From: Heterostelium multicystogenum
Lineage: Eukaryota; Evosea; Eumycetozoa; Acytosteliales; Acytosteliaceae
Assembly: GCA_003667245.1 (NCBI GenBank)
Contig: RCNN01000363.1
Span: forward strand, 1 to 14,945
Direction: 5' to 3'
DNA: 14,945 nt
Positions within the stretch are counted from its first letter, which is position 1. Every line of letters begins with the position of its first letter. Positions 6,306-14,945 of this stretch are shown here, piece by piece. The notes below the pieces were generated by a model. The model searched no databases, was not told the origin of the DNA, and saw only the letters and a list, made by a program, of their open reading frames with translations. The translations under genes and the position numbers were made by a program.

Positions 6306-8382
6306 ATTGCATCTGGGTATACCGCCCGCGCACGAACCGCTCCAGTTCATCGCCCGGCAGCGCCTTGCTGTGAAAATACCAGCCCTGGATGATCAGCTCC
6401 GAGCCCGACTGCAAAAACGCCAGTTGCTCGCGGTTTCCACGCCCTCCACCACCACCCCGAGGTTCAACGCCTCACAGAACCGCAGCATCCCGGTCAACAC
6501 CTGGGCGCCCTTTGGATCATGCTGGGCGACCACGAAACTGCGAATCGATCTTGATGAAATCTACGGGGAACTGGGTGCAGGTAACTCAGCGCTGAAAATC
6601 CGGTGCCGAAGTCGTCGATATACACCTTGGCACCAATCGCCTGGAGCTTCTCGATCATCTGCCGCGTGCCCTGGATATCGCCACCAGCGCCATCCTCAGT
6701 GATCTCCACCGAAACCTGCCCGTGGGCCTGGGCCAGTATTTCCACCAGCCGATCACCATACGCCGGGGTAGTCAGCGTGGCGCTGGAGATATTGATCGTC
6801 ATCGGCAAGGTAAACCCGACCTTCTGCCACTTCTGGTACTGGCGCACAGCCTGGGATGCCACCCACACATCCACGTCGGGCATCAACCTGGCATGGGCCA
6901 GCCATTGCAGGAACTCCCAGGGTGAATGCACCGTACCTTCGGCGTCCCGGGCCCGCATCAACGCTTCGCAACCGGTGCATAGCCCGGTCCGGGTGGAAAT
7001 CTGCGGCTGGAATTCGAGGTAGAACTCGTAGTCGCTGATCTGCTGGAATATGGCTCAACTCGCTGACCTGGCGCGCCTGGGCCTTGTGGGACGCCATCAC
7101 CGGGTCCAATCTCAGCAAAGCGGCCTTTTTCTTTCCAGGCCGCGAAAGGTCATGTCCAGCGACTTCAAATACACCGTACCGCCCTCCGTGGCCTGGCGGT
7201 TGATCCGCGCGCACATAGGGCGCATAGATCAGCGTGCCAACCCCCAGCAACACCACCTGCAGCAACACCGCCGCGAGGTCGCCGTGGGTGCTTAAATAGG
7301 CGTTGAGCAACACCGGTGCAGTAAACGGCACACTCACCACCGCAGGCGACACCCAGCCAATCTGCACCACCATCAACGCCAGTATCACGTTGAACGCCGG
7401 GACCACCAGAAAGGGAATGAACAGCGCGGGTTAAGAATGATCGGCAAACCAAACAACAGCACTTCACTGACATTGAACAACGACAACGGCAGGCTCGCCA
7501 TCGCCACCAATCGCATGGACCGGCTTTTGGAAAACAGCAGGATCGCCAGCAGCAGGCACAGGGCACCACCCGAACCGCCGATAAACGCGAAACTGCCCAG
7601 CAAGCCGCCATTCAGTAGATATTTGACCGGCTCGCCCCGCGGCCGCCGCCGCATTATTGAGTCCGACCGCCTGGTCCAGCACATCAAAAAACGGCTGCAT
7701 GGCGTAGACCCCATGGATCCCGAAAAACCACAGCAGCGAATTCATCAGGGTCACAAACAGGCCGCTGCCATAGGGCGTCTCCAGTGCATCGAGCACCTGC
7801 GGCCCCTGAAGCTGTGCCCCCTGCGGAATCTGCAACAGCAACGACAGCACGAGCACCAGCCCGAGCGCCGTGATCGCCCCCGGCACCACCATATTGAGGG
7901 TACCCTTGAGGTTGTGCCCCACCAGGTCTTCGTTGATCAACCGCGTCCAGCGACGCCGATGCAGCCAGGCGATGGCGGGCACATTGATCAGCGGTGAGGC
8001 GATGGCGATGAACAACACGAAGGTCGCCGAGGCTCGGGGAAAATCCCGCAGCACAAACGTGGCGATCACTACATGGGCCAGGCACAGGAACGCTACCGGG
8101 ATTGCGGCAGGCGGTGCTGGATCGCGAGCATGTAACCGATGGAGGCTGCCACCAGCAGCGGGATCACCGAGCTGATCTGGTTGTGCAACCCCGCCAGGAA
8201 GGCCACCACCTGAGGGTCGAAACCCAGCACTCGGGCGCATTCGGACAGGATCAGGAAACCGGCCGATACCAGCAGGCACGGCAGGATCACAACAGCCCCT
8301 CGCGTATGGCCCGCAACGACTCGGTACTGGCGAGGGCCGCCAGCCGCTGGGTGAAGAAAAGCTTGAACAGCGTTTGCGCCAT
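6283..8382 (-). CDS. PTS EIIC-like membrane domain fused to EAL c-di-GMP phosphodiesterase
   Basis: About 700 residues reconstructed. The N-terminal half (8382 to about 7160) is a lactose/cellobiose-type PTS EIIC with about ten hydrophobic segments, including the LLWFFGIHGVYAMQPFFD loop and FNVSEVLLFGLPIILNP. The C-terminal half is an EAL domain with CTGCEALMRARDAEG (EAL signature), TLPMTINISS, VSVEITED, AKVYIDDFGTGFSALSYLH, DFIKIDSQFV, VVVEGVET and IIQGWYFHSKAL. All metal and catalytic positions look present, so it is probably an active enzyme cleaving c-di-GMP to pGpG. No EIIA or EIIB domain is visible, so sugar phosphorylation is unlikely and sensing is inferred. The ATG at 8382 begins MAQTLFKLFFTQRLAAL; an upstream in-frame extension lacks support. 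The stop at 6283-6285 overlaps lysR. Frame breaks occur roughly every 150 bp, for example near 6525, 6585, 7045, 7130, 7205, 7435, 7640, 8105 and 8290. Confidence 0.9.
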
Positions 8383-8616
8383 CACCTGTCCCTCGGTCCC
8401 TGATGCCAGGGTCGCAAAATAACACCTGGCTGTCGCCTTATCACGGGGTAACGCTACACGCCCTGACACCGCAAGCGAAAGGCTTTTTGCCGCCCCTGGC
8501 GCATTTATTCAGAATCACCGCAGGGGCTTGCTGCTTGTCGATTGGCTCGGGTTGGCCCATCCTTTGGCGCACTGGTTGTCGTAAAAAACGACGCACCCCT
8601 CGAACGGACTCGACTG

Positions 8617-9934
8617 ATGCTGCGATTCACTCCCCTCATGGCCTGTGCGCTGCTTGGGCTGACCAGCCCGTTGGCCGGCGCCGCCACCCCGACCTTCGCC
8701 GATGCCCAGGCCAGCGACCCGGCCAGGCTGCAATGGATGGTCGGCGCACCGCCACCGGCCGACCGCACCGTACGCTTTGAAGACGGCAGCTATTTCCGCT
8801 TCCCGGCCATGCGCTGGAGTGTCGCCAACTTTCGCCAATTGATGCCCACGGTGAACGTCTCCCGCGGGCTCGGCGCACCGCTGGCATTGCCACGCAAACT
8901 CGACCCGCACTCGATGCAATCCCCGTGCAGCCAGTGGATGCGATCCAGCCGCTGACCTGGCGCCAGGCCCTGGACGCCACCTACACCGATGGCATCGTGG
9001 TGATGCATCGCGGCACGGTGGTTTATGAGCGTTATTTCGGGGTGCTCAAGGACGATGGGCAACACGCGGCCATGTCGGTTACCAAATCGGTGATCGGTAC
9101 CCTGGGCGCGATGCTGGTGGCCGATGGCACCCTGGACCCACAGAAAAAGATCGTCGACTACGTGGCCGAACTCGGCCGCTCGGCCTTTGGCAGCGCCACC
9201 TTGCGCCAGGTGCTGGACATGACCACCGCCCTGGACTTACAGCGAAGATTATGCCGACCCCAACGCCGAAGTCTGGGCCCACGCCCAGGCCGGCAACCCG
9301 CTGCCCAAACCCAAGGACTACACCGGGCCGCGCAGCTACTACGAGTTCCTGCAAACGGTTAAGCAGCGTGGCGAACACGGGCGTGCCTTCGGCTACAAGA
9401 CCGTCAATACCGACGTACTCGGCTGGGTGATTGCCCGCGCGACCGGACGCAATGTCGCGCAACTGCTCAGCGAAACGCATCTGGAGTCGGCTTGGCGCCG
9501 AACAGGACGCCTACTTCACCGTCGACTCCATCGGCACCCCTTCGCCGGTGGCGGCCTGAACACCGGGCTGCGGGACCTGGCCCGGTTTGCCGAGATGCTG
9601 CGCAACGGCGGGCGCTTCAATGGCCAGCAGATCGTGCCCGAAAACGTGGTGACGGATATTCGCCAGGGCGGCGACAAGCAGGCGTTCGCCCAGGCCGGCT
9701 ACGCTCAATTGAAGGGCTGGAGCTATCGCAACATGTGGTGGGTAACCCACAATCCCGACGGCGCCTTCATGGCCCGCGGGGTGCATGGCCAGAGCATCTA
9801 CATCGACCCCAAGGCTGAAATGGTGATTGTTCGCTATGCCTCCCACCCGGTGGCCGGCAACGCCGCCAATGATGGGGTGACCTTGCCCGCCTATGCAAGC
9901 CATGGCGGCTTTTTTAATGTCCAAGCCACACTGA
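8617..9934 (+). CDS. Exported serine hydrolase of the beta-lactamase/transpeptidase fold (6-aminohexanoate-dimer-hydrolase-like)
   Basis: About 438 residues. A signal peptide (MLRFTPLMACALLGLTSPLAGA) precedes ATPTFADAQ, so the enzyme is probably periplasmic. Recognisable blocks are YTDGIVVMHRGTVVYERYF, the nucleophile motif AAMSVTKSVIGTLGAML (S-x-x-K near residue 153), LRQVLDMTTALDYSEDYAD and FGYKTVNTDVLGWVIARATG (tyrosine motif region). GGGLNTGLRDLARFAEML and ARGVHGQSIYIDP (third motif) follow. The pattern is that of class C beta-lactamase relatives such as NylB-type amide hydrolases and esterase EstB, and the true substrate cannot be read from sequence. Frame breaks lie near 8915, 9240, 9490, 9510 and 9895. 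The last, an extra G, hides the proper C-terminus YQAMAAFLMSKPH and the TGA at 9932-9934. Confidence 0.9.
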
Positions 9935-9950
9935 CCGTCTCTCTTACCGT

Positions 9951-9954
9951 GGAG
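9951..9954 (+). promoter_or_regulatory. Ribosome-binding site deciding a TTG start
   Basis: GGAG lies 7 bases before the TTG at 9962. No ATG or GTG lies at a suitable distance, and the conserved protein begins at this TTG once one extra A in the AAAAA run at 9978-9982 is removed. Confidence 0.7.
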
Positions 9955-9961
9955 TAAACCT

Positions 9962-10292
9962 TTGTCCCAACCCGGCGAAAAACCACCAGCTAGCCCTGGA
10001 CCGATTCTTGAGTGAACACCCGGCCCTGGCCGCGGAACTGAATACATTGAACCCCCTGGCGGCCCAGGCCAAAGGGGAAACCATGGAGCAGTACCGCGCC
10101 GAGCGCCTGCATGAAGCCTTCGAGGCAGAAGCCGAGCAACAGGGCTTGTTCGCCTGGGAACTGACGCTGAAATTGACGGCGCATTCCCCGGCGGAGTTCG
10201 AGGCGCAACGCCTTGAGGTGCACAAGGAGGTGGCGCAAATGGCAGGCCTGAGTTGGTTCGAGTATTGCCAGCTGCACGACTTGCCCGTCTAG
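9962..10292 (+). CDS. DUF6388 family small protein
   Basis: A 109-residue, glutamate-rich, soluble protein. After removing one extra A at 9978-9982 it begins MSQPGENHQLALDRFLSEHP. It continues ALAAELNTLNPLAAQAKGET, MEQYRAERLHEAFEAEAEQQ, GLFAWELTLKLTAHSPAEFE and AQRLEVHKEVAQMAGLSWFE, ending YCQLHDLPV. It is predicted to be mostly alpha-helical, with no signal peptide or membrane segment. I recognise this as the Pseudomonas DUF6388 type, whose function is unknown. It starts at TTG with a clear GGAG, 28 bp after the hydrolase stop, and may be co-transcribed with it. Its TAG stop shares the palindrome CTAG with the stop of the convergent kinase gene. Confidence 0.87.
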
Positions 10293-11168
10293 AACCAGCG
10301 GCCCAGGCCCTTTCTGCGATCAGCGAGCACCGCGCGTAATTCATCAAGGGTAACGGCCCTGCGTTCAGGGTCAGCCGTCAACGCGTACGCAATACAGGCC
10401 AGCAATGGCGAGGCAGTTGCCGGGGCCGGGCCGGCCTGTCACTGGCGTGGCGCCGGCCTTGTGCCAATTCGTACAACACACAGGCCACTGCATACAGGTC
10501 GGCGCTGGCCGACAGTGCTCCGCCAGCCAGCAACTCCGGCGCGGCGTACGCGGGCGTCCAGGCATTGAAGCGGCTGCGACTCAAGCCTGGAGAACCCGCC
10601 GGGGCCAGTCCGCAAGCCTCGCCCAGACCGAAATCGAACAAGCGCAAGCCGCCGTCTCCCACCATGACATTGGCGGGTTTCACATCCCCGTGCAGCACAC
10701 CCTGCTGATGGCTATGGCGCAAACGCGTCGAGCAATTGCATGGCGATGCCTTGCAGCGCTTGCCAGGGTAAACCGCCGGGGCACTCCAGCAGCAACCGGT
10801 CCAGGGTCATGCCCTGGAGCAGTTCCATGGTAAAGAATGCGATCTGGCCGGGAGCATCCACTTCAAATGAATACACACGCACCACCTGCTCATGCCGCAG
10901 GCTGCGGGTCAGGGCAAACTCGTTGTACAGCAACACGTGGGCATCCGCAGACTCGCGAATGGCTTCGCCCAACACCTTGATCGCGACACTGGAACAGGGC
11001 TCGCCAAACTGTTCGTGCAGCAGGTCCCGCGCACGATAGACCACGCCCATTGCCGCCTGCGCCCAACACGCGCTCGATCAGGTATCGCCCGGCCAGCAAC
11101 TCGGGGGCTCCGTCGCGCGGTGGGTTTACCGGGGCCTTGGCAAAGGCAAAGTGGGTCAGGTCGCGCAT
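10289..11168 (-). CDS. stk1: T6SS-associated serine/threonine protein kinase Stk1
   Basis: About 290 residues with a complete Hanks-type kinase domain. It shows the glycine loop YLIERVLGAGGMGVVYRARD, the ATP-binding lysine in VAIKVLGEAI, LRHEQVVRVYSFEVDAPGQI and FFTMELLQGMTLDRLL. It continues with the catalytic loop VLHGDVKPANVMV, LFDFGLGEACG (DFG), AYAAPELLAGG (APE) and SADLYAVACVLYELAQG, and ends DPERRAVTLDELRAVLADRR, KGLGRWF. The catalytic loop is HGD rather than HRD, so it is a non-RD kinase. There is no membrane segment, unlike PpkA of HSI-I. Frame breaks lie near 10395, 10430, 10725 and 11050. The ATG at 11168 overlaps the stp1 end by 13 bp. Family knowledge: T6SS kinases phosphorylate Fha-type proteins to promote assembly. 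The position after tssM and stp1 matches PA1671 of P. aeruginosa. Confidence 0.92.
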
Positions 11169-11893
11169 GACTGCACCACCACAGCGGTCAGGTTGTCGCC
11201 GGCCGTGCCGCGCAAGACACCTGCAAACAGCTGGTCCAGGACACGTTGCGGGTTTCCCTGGCTCAAGGCCTGGCCCAACTCAGAGTGGCTAAGCGCCTGG
11301 TACAGGCCGTCGCTGCACAACAGAAACACATCCCCTGCCAAGGTACCGAGTTCCAGGACCTGCGGGCTCAGTGGTGCCCGCGAGCCGATGGCCCGGGTCA
11401 AGGCACGTGCGTCTGGATGGGCCCTGGCCTGTTCCGGGCTCACCTGCTGGTCAATCAATTGCTCACACAGCGAATGGTCTCGCGACAGCTGGTACAGCGT
11501 CTGCCCGCGCCACAGATAGCAACGACTGTCACCGGCCCAGACACACGCAGCGCGATCGCCCTGAAGCAACAACGCCACGACCGTGCTTCCCATGATGGCC
11601 TCGGCGCCATGGGAGGCCAGCGTCAATTCATCGCCCAGCCGCCGGTTGAGCCATTGCAGGCAACGACGGGTCGCCTCGACGCGTTCATCCAGGCTGCCCT
11701 GGCCGGGCAATGACGCCAGGCCATCGACCACCAGCTGGCTGGCGATATCCCCCGCCTGATGCCCGCCCATCCCGTCCGCCACGGCCCAGCAGCGCGTCCC
11801 GGGGCAATCGAGAAAGGCATCCTCGTTGCGTAAACGGACCTTTCCACGGTCTGTGCGACCGGCGCTGTGCCAGCGGTCGCGAGGTTGGCTCAC
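11156..11893 (-). CDS. stp1: T6SS-associated PP2C-family serine/threonine phosphatase Stp1
   Basis: A 245-residue protein with every PP2C motif in order: TDRGKVRLRNEDAFLD, CWAVADGMGGHQAGDIASQL, AEAIMGSTVVALLL, ACVWAGDSRCYLWRG, LYQLSRDHSLCEQLIDQQ, ARALTRAIGS, DVFLLCSDGLYQAL and TAGDNLTAVVV. The metal-binding aspartates are all present, so it should be active. It is the only sizeable gene in the window that reads in one open frame throughout. I chose the GTG at 11893, which overlaps the tssM stop as GTGA and begins SQPRDRWHSAGRTDRGK. An ATG 30 bases further upstream is possible but would bury the start inside tssM. It presumably opposes Stk1 on T6SS targets. Order tssM-stp1-stk1 equals PA1669-PA1671 of HSI-II. 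Confidence 0.95.
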   Translation of the reverse strand: MSQPRDRWHSAGRTDRGKVRLRNEDAFLDCPGTRCWAVADGMGGHQAGDIASQLVVDGLASLPGQGSLDERVEATRRCLQWLNRRLGDELTLASHGAEAIMGSTVVALLLQGDRAACVWAGDSRCYLWRGQTLYQLSRDHSLCEQLIDQQVSPEQARAHPDARALTRAIGSRAPLSPQVLELGTLAGDVFLLCSDGLYQALSHSELGQALSQGNPQRVLDQLFAGVLRGTAGDNLTAVVVQSCAT

Positions 11894-14800
11894 AACTGCT
11901 CCGGCAGGCGAAAAGTTCGCCACTGCGCCATCTGGAATGGATTGGGTGTGCGTCGGCTGGTCAGCAGGTAGTTGGCGCGCAAGCCTGCCAGGTCAGCCTT
12001 GAGGATCAGCTCATCCTGCCCGCTGGAGGGTTTCGCTCTGCATCAAGTCGAACAAGCGAAACAGGGACCAGGCCCCGGTATTTTTTTCGAGCCCCAGCGC
12101 CCGCTCGCTGCCACGCTCCAGTACCAGGCTGCTGCGACCATTCTCAGCCTCGGCTGGCCATTGCATCGCCATGGGGACAATCGGCCCGTGCCGGTACTCC
12201 ATCTGCTGGCCACCCAAACGCAAGACCGCGCGACTCACCGACGGGTCCAGGCTATAGGGTGCGAGCGTGAAACGAACCTGCAAGTCCCCCGGCTCATCCG
12301 CAAAAAAACCGCGCCTGATCACCTGCACCTTCGCCTGCTGGTCGAGCAACGCCCGAGACATCGGCAGGCTGCGCCCATCCAGGCTACGCAGCCTGTAGCG
12401 CCCGGAATCACCGCTGACAAAAGGCTTCAGATAGCTGTCAAAGAATCGCGCCATGATCCCCTCATGCTTGAAAAACTCCTGGAAGTCGTTGAGGGAAACG
12501 TCGCTGCTGGCGTGGGCATTGAACGGGAAACGCAGCTTGATCGCCCTGCTGTAGAAACCATATACCTCGCTCTGATAACGCTGGTTCACATGCCGATAAG
12601 CCTGGTCGAGCAGGCGGCGCCAATGCTCGTCGGCCAGGCTTTCGAACCAGCCCGCCAGCGGCAGCGGCAAACGCGCGGCCACGTTGCGCAGGTTACTCAG
12701 CGCATCCTGTTGCCCCTGGATCCGCCGCTTGACCATCTCGAACGCGACCGGCTCCGGCGCGCCTTCGCGATTCAAGCTCGCCAACTGCAGGTGCAAGTCG
12801 TTGAGCGCCTGTAACACGCCGGTCAACTCGGCCCCCGGGTTCTCCTGGCTGTCCAGCAACTGGTGCAAGGGCTCGAAGCGGCGCTGCATGGCTCGCCGTG
12901 CGCTGTCGGGCAAGGCATTGACCAGCCCGGCGGCGGTCGGCAACCGCTCTGCCGCAGGCCCAGGCAGCTTGGCAGCCAGCTCGTCGAGGCGCTCACTGGC
13001 CGACGGCAGGCGCGTGTGGTCACGAAACCTGCTGCAACAACTGCAACAACGGCGACTGGGCCGACGTCAAGCTGGCGAGCTGCTCGGCGCCTTGCCTGGA
13101 GTTTCAGTTTCACGCAGGCCAACCTGCCCAAGCGCCTCGCTCCAGACATCGGCATACTCGCTGAAGTAGCGTTGTTCAAGCTCCACCATCAACCGTTTGC
13201 AAATCCATGGCGCTCAGGTCGGCGCCCTCTCCCAGCACCCAGTTGTCCTGGACGATGGTGTTCACCAGCCGCGCGCCCTGCGCTTCAAAATGCCGTTGGT
13301 ACGTGCGTGTATAAAACCCCGGAATGGAAACGCTCGCCCCCCTCAAACACCCGCCCGTGTGCAAGGCGCAACGGTTCAAGGCCGCGAGCTTGTTCGCGCA
13401 GCACCCGGTACACCACGTCAACCAGCGATTCGCCGCGCAACACGTGGCGCGCGCGGGCCACCAGCTCGTCATCGAGCGGCTGCACGAACGGCTGCTCAAG
13501 CAAGCGCGCGAAATGTTCATTCAACCGGTTTTGCACGGAGGGCTCACCGGCAAACCGTACAGACCAATGCCCCGCCACCCGCTCACGCAGCCAGCCGACA
13601 TCCCGCCGCTCCCGCAGGTTGAGCATCAGGTACGCCCGGAGGTTATCCAGCAGCCGCTCACGATCTTCCAGGCTGCCGCGAACCTTTCCTGCAGCACCTC
13701 GCTGACCTGGGACAGCAACAGCCGGCCCAAGGCACGCTCGTAGGCCTGCTCCAGCACCGGACGGCTCATACTGCCCTGATACAACCCCATCCGCTCAACC
13801 AGCCTGGCTTCGCCCGGCAAGGGGAAAATCCGCGTGGCCGCCAGGCGGCTGTCCAGCAGCGGCAGGAGTGCCTGGGTAGCGTCTGACCCAGGCTGCACGG
13901 GTGCGGGCTGTCGTGCCAGCGCCTGCAGTTGCTCCAGACGTTGATGATTGGAGGAGTAACTGTGGGTCCACAGCAAGCCCGCCGCCACGACGACCACTAG
14001 TGCGCCCAGGGCCAGCCCCCCCTGGTGCCGGCGGATTCGACGGCGCTCCTGGCTATCGAGGTCCGCCAGGTCGGCTTGCGCCAGAATCACCCGGCTGAAC
14101 AAGCCCTGGATAAAGTGCGAACGTGGTTCAAGTGCCTGTGGGCCACCGTCCGGCGCTGGTCAAGTAGAAACCACGAAAAGCCGTTGGTGTGCTGATAACG
14201 CGGGCCGCAAAAAGCAACGTCGATATAGAGGCTCAGGCGTTCGCCAATCCGGGCCGCCTGATGGGGAAAGTCGAGCATCCGTCCGCGCAGATCACTGTTG
14301 CGTTCCTGGTGCAGGCGCTGCACAGCTCACCGCTCAAGCGCTGCAGCAGTGCTTCAAACGCCTGTCGTACTGGGCAATGCCAATACCCGCTTTGCCTGGG
14401 ACGATAGATTCGCCCAACACCGCATCACTGCCTTCGCCCAACGGCCGCTCGAAGAACTCCGCAAACCCCGGCAGGCGGTCGGCCTGGGTCCCACCAGGTA
14501 GACCGGCACCTCCACATGCAACGTCTGGCGGATCTCCAGCAACCGACTCTGGACTGCCCGCGCCTCATTCTCTCAGCTGGCGCTCGCCGCCATGGAGCAA
14601 TGTGTCCGTGGACAGCGCCACCACCACACCATTGAGCGGGCGTGTCCGGCGCCGCACCTTGAGCAGCTCCAGCAGCGTCGACCAACCCGCGCCATCCACC
14701 TGGCTGTCAGGCTGGGTAAGGTAGCGGCCGGCGACGTCGAGCAACACGCCGTCCTCGGCGAAATGCCAGTCACAGTCCCGCGTGGCACCGCCCTGCATCG

Positions 14801-14945
14801 CTACCGACGCGCCCTGATCCTGGAGCAACTGCAAGCCACTGGCGGCCAACATCCGGGACTTGCCACTGGCCTTCCTTGCCGATCAGCAAATACCAGGGCA
14901 ATGCATTACGCCAACGCGGGCTGCGTTCACCATAAATCCGGGAGT
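11890..14945 (-). CDS. tssM: T6SS membrane-complex protein TssM (IcmF), 5' end outside window
   Basis: TssM is the large inner-membrane protein that, with TssL and TssJ, anchors the type VI secretion machine. The window holds about 1,000 residues; the N-terminal membrane hairpin is missing. From the window edge the cytoplasmic NTPase-like domain begins WRNALPWYLLIGKEG-SGKSR, a Walker A motif GxxGxGKS once an extra C near 14871 is removed. Then come LLELLKVRRRTRPLNGVVVA and GFYLTSADGGPQALEPR, HFIQGLFSRVILAQADLA. A membrane helix (GGLALGALVVVVAAGLLW, about 13990-14055) leads into the periplasmic part with RYFSEYADVW, LPDSARRAMQRRFEPLHQLL and EGIMARFFDSYLKPFV. The C-terminal beta domain has MEYRHGPIVPMAMQWPAE, ending RTFRLPEQL. 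Many frame breaks occur, near 12012, 12945, 13050-13180, 13290, 13630, 14105, 14150, 14350 and 14450-14570. It is coupled to stp1 by a GTGA overlap. Confidence 0.93.

Noticed and set aside
8383..8469. In-frame N-terminal extension of the EIIC-EAL protein
   Set aside because: The extra residues are polar and unlike EIIC N-termini. The ATG at 8382 begins the recognisable amphipathic and membrane start, with an AGG upstream.
8578..8592. GTCGT-A5-ACGAC hairpin upstream of the serine hydrolase
   Set aside because: Only five base pairs, and no T-tract or conserved context. The rest of the 8383-8616 gap shows no convincing promoter, RNA or operator to me.
8617..10292. The hydrolase and DUF6388 gene as a T6SS effector/immunity pair beside the T6SS cluster
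   Set aside because: The hydrolase has an ordinary Sec signal peptide and is on the opposite strand. No VgrG, PAAR or adaptor gene is adjacent, and DUF6388 lacks the export signal expected of an immunity protein to a periplasmic enzyme.
11894..11923. Upstream ATG start for stp1
   Set aside because: It would lie well inside tssM. The GTG overlapping the tssM stop gives the length and start typical of the family.
11972..12814. Long plus-strand open frames opposite tssM (also 12863-13743)
   Set aside because: They are antisense shadows in GC-rich sequence. The minus strand encodes clear TssM sequence and the plus frames contain no recognisable motif.
1..14945. Programmed frameshifting or recoding as explanation of the broken frames
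   Set aside because: The shifts lie in many unrelated genes, go in both directions and lack consistent slippery sites.

Overview
The window looks like a chromosomal segment of a Pseudomonas, most likely of the P. fluorescens group. It is GC-rich. It carries a hairpin repeat with the GTGGGAGCGGGCTTGCTCGC core typical of P. fluorescens REPINs, and nearly every gene resembles families I know from that group. The dominant technical feature is that almost every gene is broken by single-base insertions or deletions, roughly one per 100-150 bp and mostly in or beside short homopolymers. All genes are affected, including ones that should be under selection, and after each break the protein resumes in another frame. 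I therefore read this as an error-rich assembly rather than real gene decay. Gene ends below span the whole reconstructed gene across these breaks.

Layout: (1) 1-1317, the tail of a KefC-like K+/H+ antiporter and a small secreted protein of unknown function, followed by a REPIN hairpin at 1345-1438. (2) 1463-4814, a cobalamin/cobalt locus. On the minus strand are a histidine-phosphatase-family protein, CobF (precorrin-6A synthase) and a secreted serine esterase. Divergently, a cobalamin riboswitch precedes cbtB and cbtA, a predicted cobalt uptake pair. (3) 4789-6305, a DUF4865 gene divergent from a LysR-type regulator, with an imperfect palindrome between them. (4) 6283-8382, a large minus-strand gene fusing a PTS EIIC-like sugar permease to a c-di-GMP phosphodiesterase (EAL) domain. 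(5) 8617-10292, an exported serine beta-lactamase-fold hydrolase and a small DUF6388 protein. (6) 10289-14945, the distal end of a type VI secretion cluster, tssM-stp1-stk1, read on the minus strand. This gene order matches the end of HSI-II in P. aeruginosa; the 5' end of tssM lies outside the window.

Working together: the riboswitch should lower cbtBA expression when B12 is plentiful, so cobalt import and corrin-ring synthesis (CobF) share one locus. The stp1/stk1 pair, translationally coupled to tssM, probably sets the phosphorylation state that controls T6SS assembly. The EIIC-EAL protein probably couples binding of a sugar at the membrane to c-di-GMP breakdown. I found no tRNA, rRNA, insertion sequence or CRISPR array. 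No novel multi-gene system is evident. The most unusual items are the EIIC-EAL fusion, the phosphatase with a degenerate RHG motif in the cobalamin locus, and the palindromic CTAG that supplies the stop codon of two convergent genes.
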